Notes: generated by a model not told the origin, from the sequence alone. DNA of 10,249 bases from an uncultured Collinsella sp. (GCA_902491895.1 CABUJH010000063.1:1-10249); one strand, 5' to 3'; shown: positions 1 through 5,656, counted from the first letter of the stretch. Program-made: numbers and translations.

Positions 1-247
1 ACTCGATCGTGGCAACCTTGGCGGGCACGCCGTCCTTGTTGCGCTTGAAGTCGATCACGCGGTAACGACGCTTCACGCCGCCGCCCTGATGGCGGGTGGT
101 GATGCGGCCGTTGTTGTTACGACCGGCCTTCTTGGGCAGGGGCTCGAGAAGAGACTTCTCGGGCTTGGTGCAGGTGATCTCGGAGAAGTCGGAGATCGTC
201 TGCCAACGCCTACCAGCGGAGGTCGGCTTAAGGTGCTTTACAGCCAT
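1..247 (-). CDS. rplB: 50S ribosomal protein L2, N-terminal part (cut by window edge)
   Basis: The first 82 codons of L2 are visible, starting MAVKHLKPTSAGRRWQ and passing through GRNNNGRITTRHQGGG (about residues 46-61), the conserved RNA-binding N-terminal portion. L2 is a primary 23S rRNA-binding protein needed for subunit association and the peptidyl-transferase centre. The start is the ATG at 247-245, preceded by GAAAGGGATTGTA, an adequate ribosome binding site. The gene follows rplW after a 179-base gap, unusually long for this operon and full of stem-loops, so it may have its own promoter or regulation. The C-terminal two thirds lie outside the window. Identity is certain from the family signature. 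Confidence 0.96.
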   Translation of the reverse strand, partial: MAVKHLKPTSAGRRWQTISDFSEITCTKPEKSLLEPLPKKAGRNNNGRITTRHQGGGVKRRYRVIDFKRNKDGVPAKVATIE

Positions 248-277
248 TACAATCCCTTTCAATAGGAATCCGTTAGC

Positions 278-318
278 CATCGCAGACAGGGATTCGAGGT
301 TCTGCCTCGGGTGCGATG
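278..318 (-). promoter_or_regulatory. Nested stem-loop in rplB 5' leader
   Basis: In the minus-strand RNA, CATCGCA (318-312) pairs perfectly with TGCGATG (284-278). Inside it, CGAGG (309-305) pairs with CCTCG (299-295) around a 5-base loop. The structure ends about 20 bases before the rplB Shine-Dalgarno sequence. It could be a protein-binding or translational control element for L2. Both helices are visible; the role is inferred. Confidence 0.4.
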
Positions 319-327
319 ACACCGGAC

Positions 328-353
328 GTATACACGGTTCCGGGCGTGTCCAT
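328..353 (-). repeat. 26-base element, copy upstream of rplB
   Basis: This 26-base stretch matches 2193-2218 (upstream of rplC) at 23 of 26 positions, in the same orientation relative to the downstream gene. On the minus strand it contains ACACG, eight bases, then CGTGT (a 5-bp inverted repeat) and ends in GTATAC. The copy lies 81 bases upstream of the rplB start. It could be an operator, promoter core or RNA hairpin. A -10-like TATAC is present, but no good -35 lies 16-18 bases away. Confidence 0.55.
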
Positions 354-371
354 TTTATACGCCCAAAACCT

Positions 372-409
372 TGAGCTCCCGCCTCCCCTATTTGGGAGGC
401 ATGAGCTCA
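372..409 (-). terminator. Strong hairpin just after rplW (terminator or attenuator-like)
   Basis: TGAGCTC and GCCTCCC (372-387) pair with GGGAGGC and GAGCTCA (394-409): two perfect 7-bp helices separated by a 2x2 internal loop, with a 6-base terminal loop. On the minus strand the hairpin begins 18 bases after the rplW stop. It is followed by AAGGTTTTGGGC, a weak, interrupted T tract, so full termination is doubtful. Partial attenuation, or protection of the upstream mRNA end, is more likely. Confidence 0.45.
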
Positions 410-426
410 CTCAACAGCAGCGAGTC

Positions 427-714
427 TTAGGCCTGGTTGCCAAAGACCTCGATGGTGTCGCCCTCGGCCAGCGTGACGATGGCCTTCTTCCAAGAACGGG
501 TCTTGCCGGCGACATAGCGCACGCGCTTGGTCTTGGGCTTGACCGTCAGGGTGTTCACGCGAACGACCTTGACGCCGAAGATCTCCTCGACAGCGTCCTT
601 GATCTGATACTTGTTAGCATCCTTGGCGACCTCGAACGTGTACTTGTTCAGCTCCATGCCGGAGAAGGAACGCTCGGACACGATCGGACGGATGATGATC
701 TCGTGGGCGGTCAT
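427..714 (-). CDS. rplW: 50S ribosomal protein L23
   Basis: This is a 95-residue L23, starting MTAHEIIIRPIVSERSF and including the family features KYTFEVAKDANK (about 24-35), AVEEIFGVKV (41-50) and VNTLTVKPKTKR (53-64). L23 binds 23S rRNA near the polypeptide exit tunnel, where it docks trigger factor and the signal recognition particle. The length is normal. The start ATG (714-712) directly abuts the rplD stop codon (TAAATG), and its strong ribosome binding site GGGGAGGTG lies within the end of rplD, indicating translational coupling. Confidence 0.97.
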   Translation of the reverse strand: MTAHEIIIRPIVSERSFSGMELNKYTFEVAKDANKYQIKDAVEEIFGVKVVRVNTLTVKPKTKRVRYVAGKTRSWKKAIVTLAEGDTIEVFGNQA

Positions 715-1341
715 TTATGCAAGCACCTCCCCGAAGTGAGCGGCGATGTCGGCGGGCATCAGCACAGCGTTGTTGTTGACGAGATCGTAGGTGTTGGCCT
801 CGTCGGCGGTGATGATGAACGTCTTGGGAATGTTGCGGAACGACAGGTAGGCGTTGACGTCCTCATCGCGAACGATGATGGTCAGACGCTTGCCCTCAAG
901 GCCGAGAGCCTTGAGCATGGCAACGGCAGCCTTGGTGGAAGGCTTCTCGAAGCCGTAGTCGTCGACGAGCACGAGCTCGCCATCGGCCAGCTTGGCGGAC
1001 AGCGCGGAGCGCATAGCCAGCTTGACCTCCTTGTTGTTCATACGCTTAGCGTAGGAACGGGGCTTGGGGGCGAAGACAACGCCACCGTGACGCCACTGGG
1101 CAGCACGGATGGAACCCTGGCGGGCACGGCCGGTGCCCTTCTGACGCCAAGGCTTCTTGCCGCCACCGGAAACCTCAGAGCGGCCCTTAGCGGACTGGGT
1201 GCCCTGACGCCAAGAGGCCATCTGGCACTTGACGATGTGGTGCATAACGTGGATGTTCGGCTCGATGCCGTACACCTCAGCGGCGAGCTCGGCCTCGGCG
1301 ACCTTCTTGCCCTCGCTGTTCTTTACTTCAAACTTTGCCAT
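715..1341 (-). CDS. rplD: 50S ribosomal protein L4
   Basis: This 208-residue L4 has the conserved extended loop KKPWRQKGTGRARQGS (about residues 62-77), followed by WRHGGVVFAPKPRSY (83-97). The loop lines the exit tunnel; L4 mutations there are known from macrolide resistance, and this copy reads as the conventional form. In enterobacteria L4 also represses its own operon. Whether that applies here is unknown, though the rplC leader is structured. The start ATG (1341-1339) has a clear site, AAGGAG, about 10 bases upstream. It follows rplC after 46 bases and abuts rplW. Confidence 0.97.
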   Translation of the reverse strand: MAKFEVKNSEGKKVAEAELAAEVYGIEPNIHVMHHIVKCQMASWRQGTQSAKGRSEVSGGGKKPWRQKGTGRARQGSIRAAQWRHGGVVFAPKPRSYAKRMNNKEVKLAMRSALSAKLADGELVLVDDYGFEKPSTKAAVAMLKALGLEGKRLTIIVRDEDVNAYLSFRNIPKTFIITADEANTYDLVNNNAVLMPADIAAHFGEVLA

Positions 1342-1387
1342 TTAAGTGTTCTCCTTGGTATGACGCTGGGCTAAATGGGCTGGGCCC

Positions 1388-2008
1388 TTAGGCCATACGG
1401 ATGGCGACGAGACCATTCTTGGCACCCGGGACAGCGCCCTTGACCAAGATGAGGTTCTGCTCGGCATCGATGCGGACAACGGAAAGGTTCTTGACGGTAA
1501 CGCGCTCGTTACCCATGTGACCGGCCATCTTGACGCCCTTGAGGACGCGCGCAGGATAGGCGCACTGACCGATAGAACCGGGGTGACGCTGGAAGTGAGA
1601 ACCATGCGTCATAGGACCGCGGCGCTGACCCCAGCGCTTGATGCGACCCTGGAAGCCCTTACCCTTGGAGGTACCGATGACGTCGACCTTCTCGACATCA
1701 GCGAAATCAGCGACGGTGACGACCTCGCCGACCTTGTGCTCCTCGCCGTTCTCGACGCGGACCTCACGAAGGAAGCGGACAGGCTCGACGCCGGCCTTGG
1801 CGAAGTGACCAGCCATGGGCTTGTTCACGTTCTTGGCCTTGATGTCGCCGAAACCGATCTGGACGGCGTCATAGCCGTCGGTTGCCTGAGTTTTAACCTG
1901 CGAGACAGCGCAGGGGCCAGCCTGGATGACCGTGACGGGAACGACGTTGTCGTCCTCGTCCCAAACCTGGGTCATGCCAATCTTGCGGCCGAGAATCATG
2001 CTGATCAA
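1388..2008 (-). CDS. rplC: 50S ribosomal protein L3
   Basis: This 206-residue L3 (203 from the alternative start) contains ILGRKIGMTQVWDED at the N terminus and the loop KRWGQRRGPMTHGSHFQRHPGS in the middle, which reaches toward the peptidyl-transferase centre. The start is ambiguous. TTG at 2008-2006 gives MISMILGRK, whose N-terminal spacing fits the family, and GGGA lies 7 bases upstream. The ATG at 1999-1997 has no visible ribosome binding site. I favour TTG. The gene heads the ribosomal cluster here; rpsJ, normally first, is not upstream. The leader has hairpins that may pair away the weak ribosome binding site. Confidence 0.95.
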   Translation of the reverse strand: MISMILGRKIGMTQVWDEDDNVVPVTVIQAGPCAVSQVKTQATDGYDAVQIGFGDIKAKNVNKPMAGHFAKAGVEPVRFLREVRVENGEEHKVGEVVTVADFADVEKVDVIGTSKGKGFQGRIKRWGQRRGPMTHGSHFQRHPGSIGQCAYPARVLKGVKMAGHMGNERVTVKNLSVVRIDAEQNLILVKGAVPGAKNGLVAIRMA

Positions 2009-2015
2009 GATATGA

Positions 2016-2040
2016 TCCCAACTCTCGCGTGGTCTTGGGA
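2016..2040 (-). promoter_or_regulatory. Hairpin covering the rplC ribosome-binding region
   Basis: On the minus strand TCCCAA (2040-2035) can pair with TTGGGA (2021-2016) around a 13-base loop, 8 bases before the TTG start. The 3' arm contains the GGGA that would act as a weak Shine-Dalgarno sequence. The six base pairs are visible; translational control is inferred. Confidence 0.35.
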
Positions 2041-2104
2041 CAATGCGTACACCACCGAGCGTACGCCCCTAGAGGACCACTACTTACACGACGTGCTCCC
2101 CAGT

Positions 2105-2132
2105 CTTGTATTGCGTCCGGACTACCTGACAA
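2105..2132 (-). promoter_or_regulatory. Candidate sigma-70-type promoter for rplC operon
   Basis: On the minus strand TTGTCA (2132-2127, 5/6 to the -35 consensus) is followed after 16 bases by TACAAG (2110-2105, 4/6 to the -10 consensus). Transcription would begin near 2098, giving a leader of about 90 bases. The -10 is weak, and TATACT at 2197-2192 is an alternative -10 further upstream. Confidence 0.25.
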
Positions 2133-2192
2133 CCCTATTAAGCAGGCATTTTGTCCAGCCAGAATACTCCCCTGGTTACACACAGCTGTTTA

Positions 2193-2218
2193 GTATACAC
2201 GGCTGCGGGCGTATCCAT
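2193..2218 (-). repeat. 26-base element, copy upstream of rplC
   Basis: This is the partner of the element at 328-353; the two differ at only three positions. On the minus strand it has ATACG, eight bases, then CGTGT (the inverted repeat is kept with one G-T pair) and ends in GTATAC, here followed by T to give TATACT, a fair -10 hexamer. It lies 185 bases upstream of the rplC start. A shared promoter or operator is plausible. Confidence 0.55.
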
Positions 2219-2267
2219 CGAGATTCATATTTCACTCACATTGTTTACGCAGGTAAAGTGCGTGGCA

Positions 2268-2432
2268 CGTTCCCAGTGTGCGGCGGAGGGGGCGGGCCTG
2301 AGACATATTAAGGTTGCTGCTCTACAGTCCTGCTCACGACGGAGAGCACATTAAGTGCTCTCCTGTTCGTGCGGAACTCGCGACAACCTTAATATGTCTC
2401 AGGCCCGCCCCCTCCGCCGCACACTGGGAACG
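2268..2432. repeat. Long perfect inverted repeat (49-base arms, 67-base spacer)
   Basis: Arm 2268-2316 and arm 2384-2432 are exact reverse complements over 49 bases. With a 2-base bulge, pairing extends a further 5 bases outward (CCACG-type ends). Each arm carries a G- or C-rich core (GGCGGAGGGGGCGGGCC on the left) and an AT-rich inner end. The spacer is 2317-2383. As RNA this makes a very stable hairpin between the phosphatase gene and the rplC leader; as DNA it could form a cruciform. No T run follows on the minus strand, so it is not a textbook intrinsic terminator. No transposase is nearby. CACGTT occurs at both edges (2266-2271 and 2434-2439) but not flush with the arms, so a target-site duplication is unproven. 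Confidence 0.9.
2341..2363. repeat. Inner palindrome in the spacer of the long inverted repeat
   Basis: GGAGAGCAC (2341-2349) and GTGCTCTCC (2355-2363) pair perfectly over 9 bp with a 5-base ATTAA loop. It is nearly concentric with the outer 49-base arms, and short flanking matches (CACGA with TCGTG) continue the pairing. Most of the 165-base element could therefore fold into one long rod. Confidence 0.8.
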
Positions 2433-2467
2433 CCACGTTGATGTCTGCTAAACCTTGCTCGCTCAGG

Positions 2468-3094
2468 CTAATGACTTTGTTGGGGGTCCACTATTTGCTG
2501 GAGGGTGAACTTGCATTGGGACGGTTCGCCTTCTGCTTGTGGCTTTGCCTCATCGAAATCGAAGATCATGATGGCGCAGTTGGGGAGTTTTGTTGGGAGC
2601 TCGAAGCCCTCTGGGGCTGCGGCCTTGATAAATTGGCGGCTGGCGCTGCCGTGGCTTACTGCTAGAAGGGTTTCGATGCCCTCGGAGCCCATGATATTGG
2701 TAAGCGCATCCACCATACGTTCTTGCAGCGCCTGGCTTCCTTCTCCTCCGAAGGGGACCAGGTCCTCGCCCGGATCCCAGACGTCGGTGGGCAGCGCGCC
2801 GTGCGGGCCTTCTTCGAAGGAGCCGTAGCAGCGCTCGATAATGCCTTCGCAGGGCTCGGCTGCTGCGTCCGGGCCGAGGAGCTCGCATGCGACGAGCTGA
2901 GCTGTGTCCATGGCTCGGCCTAAGGGCGAAGAGACCACTTTGTCGGGGACGACGCCGTGGCCCTTAAGCCATGCGGCTGCCATCCCGGCTTGCTGACGGC
3001 CCAGATCGGTCAGCGGCGAATCGCAGCGGCCCTGGACCAGCTTTTTGACGTTGAACTCCGTCTGGCCGTGGCGGAGTAGATACAGCTTCTTCAT
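2468..3094 (-). CDS. Histidine phosphatase family protein (phosphoglycerate mutase superfamily)
   Basis: This 208-residue protein has the signature LRHGQTEFN (residues 7-15). H9 is the predicted phosphorylated histidine and R8 its partner. R60 (SSPLGRAMDTA), E87 (IIERCYGSF) and H148 (VSHGSASRQF) complete the usual catalytic pocket. The fold covers the whole chain, with no signal peptide or membrane segment, so it should be cytosolic. The substrate cannot be told from sequence: family members act on phosphosugars, cobalamin precursors or other small phosphoesters. The start ATG (3094-3092) follows AGAAGGGGAGAGC, a purine-rich site at short spacing. It lies 39 bases after the cation transporter gene and is probably co-transcribed with it. 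No clear intrinsic terminator follows; the long inverted repeat begins 36 bases past the stop. Confidence 0.9.
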   Translation of the reverse strand: MKKLYLLRHGQTEFNVKKLVQGRCDSPLTDLGRQQAGMAAAWLKGHGVVPDKVVSSPLGRAMDTAQLVACELLGPDAAAEPCEGIIERCYGSFEEGPHGALPTDVWDPGEDLVPFGGEGSQALQERMVDALTNIMGSEGIETLLAVSHGSASRQFIKAAAPEGFELPTKLPNCAIMIFDFDEAKPQAEGEPSQCKFTLQQIVDPQQSH

Positions 3095-3133
3095 GCTCTC
3101 CCCTTCTGCATAACCTGCTTTGCCGGCACAGCC

Positions 3134-4294
3134 TTACTCGTGGGTATGCCCTACGTAGTCTTCGTCGATCGTAATCTTGGCAATCGACTTGGGATATTCC
3201 GATTCGACCCGTTGTGCCAGCGCATGCTTTAAGTCTTCGGCACTCATCTGCAGATCCGAGGGACGCACGCAGTCAAAGATCACGTTGGTGTGCGTAGGAC
3301 CCGGCACACAGCGTAGGTCATGAATCGAGAGGCGGCTATCGATCTCCTGGGCCATGGCGTGAATGCGCAAGCGCATGCTCGCCAGCTTGGGGTCATCGGT
3401 CACGATGGGATCGTAGTGAAGCGTAACGATCATGCCGTCTTCGTCCCTAAACGACTGCTCGATGTTATCGAGCGTGTCGTGACTTTCCAACGGGCTGTCC
3501 TCGGCCGCCATCTCGGCATGCGCACTTGCAAACTTCCTGCCCGGGCCGTAGTCGTGAACCATCAAATCGTGAACGCCCAAAACGCCGGGATAGCTCATGA
3601 TCTTGTCTCGAATGTGCTTGACCAGCTTAGGATCGGGCGACTGGCCCAAAAGCGGGCTCACCGTATCCTGGATGAGCTCAAAACCGCTCCAGCCAATATA
3701 GGCGCCAACGGCAAGGCCGACCCATGCGTCAAGATTGATGTGCGTCACCTGCGAAACAATTGCGCACGCCAACACGGCGCCTGTGGCAAGGACATCGTTC
3801 TTGGAATCCTGCGCGGTCGCATGCAGCGTCTCGGACTCAATGCGATCGCCGAGCTTTTGGTTGAGGGCCGCCATCCACAGCTTTACGACCATCGAAAGCG
3901 CCAGGACTGCCACCAGGGCAAGCGAGAACTCGACAGGTTCGGGGTGGATGATGCGCTCAAACGAGGACTTCACCAGCTCAACGCCGATCAGCAGCACGAG
4001 CGCCGCCACGACCAGACCCGAGAGATACTCGTAGCGGCCATGTCCGTAAGGATGCTCGGGGTCCGCCGGCTTGCTCGCCAGCTTAAAGCCCAGCACGCTC
4101 ACGATATTCGAGCTGGCATCGGACAGGTTGTTCATGGCATCCGCCACAATCGAAACCGATCCCGACAGCACACCAATTGCGCCCTTCGCAGCACAAAGCG
4201 CAACATTAGCGAGAATACACACCATGCCCGTCAACGTGCCCACGCGCGCACGGTCGCCCTGCGCACGACGAACGATCCACTCGACCATCTTCAT
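3134..4294 (-). CDS. Cation diffusion facilitator transporter, probable divalent metal (manganese) exporter
   Basis: This 386-residue membrane protein has six likely membrane segments (about 18-40, 44-70, 92-110, 122-144, 168-184, 188-210). The CDF signature DAMNNLSDASSN (52-63) is followed by HPYGHGRYEYLS (81-92) between segments 2 and 3. Aligned by motif to YiiP-type transporters, the metal site reads N55/D59 in segment 2 and D163/D167 (DSKND) in segment 5. An Asn in place of the first Asp and an Asp in place of His is the pattern associated with manganese rather than zinc CDFs, so Mn(II) efflux is favoured but not proven. The cytosolic part from about 220 is longer than the usual single dimerisation domain and may hold two related halves. 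The start could be ATG 4294 or the second ATG at 4288; both follow GTGGGGGCTG. Confidence 0.9.
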   Translation of the reverse strand: MKMVEWIVRRAQGDRARVGTLTGMVCILANVALCAAKGAIGVLSGSVSIVADAMNNLSDASSNIVSVLGFKLASKPADPEHPYGHGRYEYLSGLVVAALVLLIGVELVKSSFERIIHPEPVEFSLALVAVLALSMVVKLWMAALNQKLGDRIESETLHATAQDSKNDVLATGAVLACAIVSQVTHINLDAWVGLAVGAYIGWSGFELIQDTVSPLLGQSPDPKLVKHIRDKIMSYPGVLGVHDLMVHDYGPGRKFASAHAEMAAEDSPLESHDTLDNIEQSFRDEDGMIVTLHYDPIVTDDPKLASMRLRIHAMAQEIDSRLSIHDLRCVPGPTHTNVIFDCVRPSDLQMSAEDLKHALAQRVESEYPKSIAKITIDEDYVGHTHE

Positions 4295-4369
4295 CAGCCC
4301 CCACGGTACTGCCTATATATATCTATTGCTCAAACGGATTGTAGTGTAGCCACTTTGTCCTTCAGATAC
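4295..4369 (-). promoter_or_regulatory. Upstream region of the CDF-phosphatase pair
   Basis: This short AT-rich stretch after the terminator must carry the promoter for the metal transporter gene if it is transcribed separately. TACAAT (minus strand, about 4342-4337) resembles a -10 hexamer, and an alternating AT tract follows (about 4323-4313). No convincing -35 hexamer is present at 17 bases. No riboswitch structure was recognised by eye. Confidence 0.25.
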
Positions 4370-4403
4370 AAAAAAGGCCACAACCCACACGGGCCACGGC
4401 CTT
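4370..4403 (-). terminator. Rho-independent terminator of the fatty-acid operon
   Basis: On the minus strand AAGGCCGTGGCCC (4403-4391) pairs with GGGTTGTGGCCTT (4386-4374) around a GTGT loop: 13 pairs, four of them G-U, immediately followed by a run of six T (overlapping the stem base, 4375-4370). It begins 38 bases after the stop codon of the EIIC-like gene. This is the clearest intrinsic terminator in the window. Confidence 0.85.
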
Positions 4404-4441
4404 GGAATATGGCAAAGGAATCGTCCTTGTGTCGCACAGGT

Positions 4442-5656
4442 TTACGCGCTTACTTCGGCCACGCTCTTCGAGGTTTCGGGTGAATCGGCTCCGTCCCCCG
4501 TCGTCTGTCCCTTCGCCGGCACCACGCCAAAGCAGTAGCTCAGCGCCGCAGACACCGCAAATGCCATACCGCCGGCAGCGCAGCACCACAGCAGGTTCGA
4601 GATGCCGCCCGTGGCAAAGCCAATGACCATAAGGACATTCGTCATGCCGATGGTATAGGCCGTAACGTGGCCCACGGCCGCAACAAGGCCTCCGACGGCG
4701 CCGCCAATGGCCATGCACGTCAGGCACCTGCCATATTTAAAGCCGCAACCGTACAGCGCCGGCTCGCTTACGCCGCCAAGAACACCCGAGATTGAATAGC
4801 CCAGCATGAGCGCCTTCTCGTCCTTATCCGCAACGCGAAGCGACGCGCCAAAGGGCATGCCCCAAACGGCGAACGTTGCCATCGTCGCGGCGATCAGGAT
4901 GCACGAATCCGTTCCCACACTCATAAACTGCGCATAGGCGAGCGATAGGACAACGTTGCTGACGCCGGCGATCTTTAGGAACTCCCAGCCCGCAGCAAGC
5001 CCCATGAGCGTGAGCAGCGACACGATGCCACCGGAATTGCCAAGCATAAACATAAGCTGGCCCAACAGCATGCCCAGATAGCTGCCCGCCGGCGCCGTAA
5101 TACACAGCGAAACCGGAACCATGACAAGCATGGTCGCAAACGGAACGAACGAAAACGCCACGGCCTTAGGGATAACGCGCTTAAAGAAACACTCCACTCG
5201 CCATAGCACGGGCACCGAGATGAGAACCGGAATAACAGTCGTCGTGTAATCGTTGACCGGCGCAGGAAGCAGACCATACACGGAAGTCATCGATGCCCCC
5301 GTCGTCGATGCGGCATCGACAAGCTTGAGTAAATCGGGTGCAATCAATACGCCGCCCAGCATCATGCCCAGATGCTCCGAGCAACCGAGCTGGCGGGCGG
5401 CCGCCCAACCAAGATAAATGGGCAAAAAGTAGTAGCCGGCGTTATAGAGCCAACTGTAGAACAGGCGATAGATATCGGAATCGGCAGACCACAGGCCCAG
5501 CATGCCTTCGCCCATAATGACAGCGACGGTGCGGAACAACGCCGCGCAGACAATAAACGGCAGCGCCGACATCATGCTTTTGGACAGATAGTCCACCACG
5601 GCCATGGCGTTTGATGAAACCGACGTTGTAAACGAGGTGTTAGAAACTTGTAGCAT
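4442..5656 (-). CDS. PTS EIIC-like sugar permease, stand-alone membrane domain
   Basis: This 404-residue integral membrane protein has about ten hydrophobic segments. The hallmark is GGVSEPALYG (residues 294-303), matching the G-[IV]-[ST]-E-P-A-[IL]-Y-G motif of EIIC domains of the glucose/glucoside superfamily, where the Glu (E298 here) contacts the sugar. GMMLGGVLIAPDLLKL (97-112) also fits. The chain ends in a polar tail from about 380, with no IIB cysteine domain or IIA domain, and neither is encoded nearby. It therefore either borrows a IIB/IIA encoded elsewhere or works differently; the substrate is unknown. The chosen ATG (5656) follows GGGAAAGGCGTTCC. An alternative ATG at 5680, behind AAAGGG, would add 8 residues. 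It starts 40 bases after accDA and is the last gene before the terminator. Confidence 0.8.
   Translation of the reverse strand: MLQVSNTSFTTSVSSNAMAVVDYLSKSMMSALPFIVCAALFRTVAVIMGEGMLGLWSADSDIYRLFYSWLYNAGYYFLPIYLGWAAARQLGCSEHLGMMLGGVLIAPDLLKLVDAASTTGASMTSVYGLLPAPVNDYTTTVIPVLISVPVLWRVECFFKRVIPKAVAFSFVPFATMLVMVPVSLCITAPAGSYLGMLLGQLMFMLGNSGGIVSLLTLMGLAAGWEFLKIAGVSNVVLSLAYAQFMSVGTDSCILIAATMATFAVWGMPFGASLRVADKDEKALMLGYSISGVLGGVSEPALYGCGFKYGRCLTCMAIGGAVGGLVAAVGHVTAYTIGMTNVLMVIGFATGGISNLLWCCAAGGMAFAVSAALSYCFGVVPAKGQTTGDGADSPETSKSVAEVSA

Larger units (their letters stand above)
248..426 (-). promoter_or_regulatory. Structured rplW-rplB intergenic leader
   Basis: This 179-base gap inside a ribosomal-protein operon holds, in transcription order, a strong hairpin (409-372), a GGGCGT/ACGCCC stem (364-342) overlapping a 26-base element shared with the rplC leader, and a nested stem-loop (318-278). 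The rplB ribosome binding site follows. No reading frame here looks real. The order suggests attenuation plus either a secondary promoter or a cis-acting control site for rplB and downstream genes. This is inferred from structure only: no well-spaced -35/-10 pair was found, and TATAAAAT at about 359-352 is only a possible -10. Confidence 0.45.
2009..2267 (-). promoter_or_regulatory. rplC operon leader and promoter region
   Basis: This is non-coding sequence between the long inverted repeat and rplC. It holds the second copy of the 26-base element (2218-2193), a possible promoter (2132-2105) and two simple hairpins: GCGTAC/GTACGC (2066-2061 with 2050-2045) and TCCCAA/TTGGGA (2040-2035 with 2021-2016). 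The last stem includes the GGGA that is the only ribosome-binding-like sequence before the TTG start, so it could modulate rplC translation. No open frame resembles S10 or any other protein. Confidence 0.5.

Noticed and set aside
316..1374. Long plus-strand open frame opposite rplW and rplD
   Set aside because: Its frame lies antisense to two certain ribosomal genes, the protein is low-complexity Leu/Gly/Asp/Val-rich without family features, and such frames are common on the reverse strand of high-GC genes.
2268..2432. Long inverted repeat read as an intrinsic terminator of the phosphatase gene
   Set aside because: No T tract follows the stem on the minus strand (it runs into TGCCACGCACTTT), and the arms are several times longer than needed. 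It may still block transcription but is not a canonical terminator.
2009..2467. Hidden rpsJ or other small gene in the intergenic region
   Set aside because: Frames in this region give no S10-like sequence and cross the inverted repeat; no ribosome binding site and start pair leads to a credible protein.
3320..4483. 387-codon plus-strand frame opposite the CDF gene
   Set aside because: It is antisense to a gene with clear CDF motifs, runs through the operon terminator, and encodes an Arg/His/Gln-rich chain with no recognisable domain.
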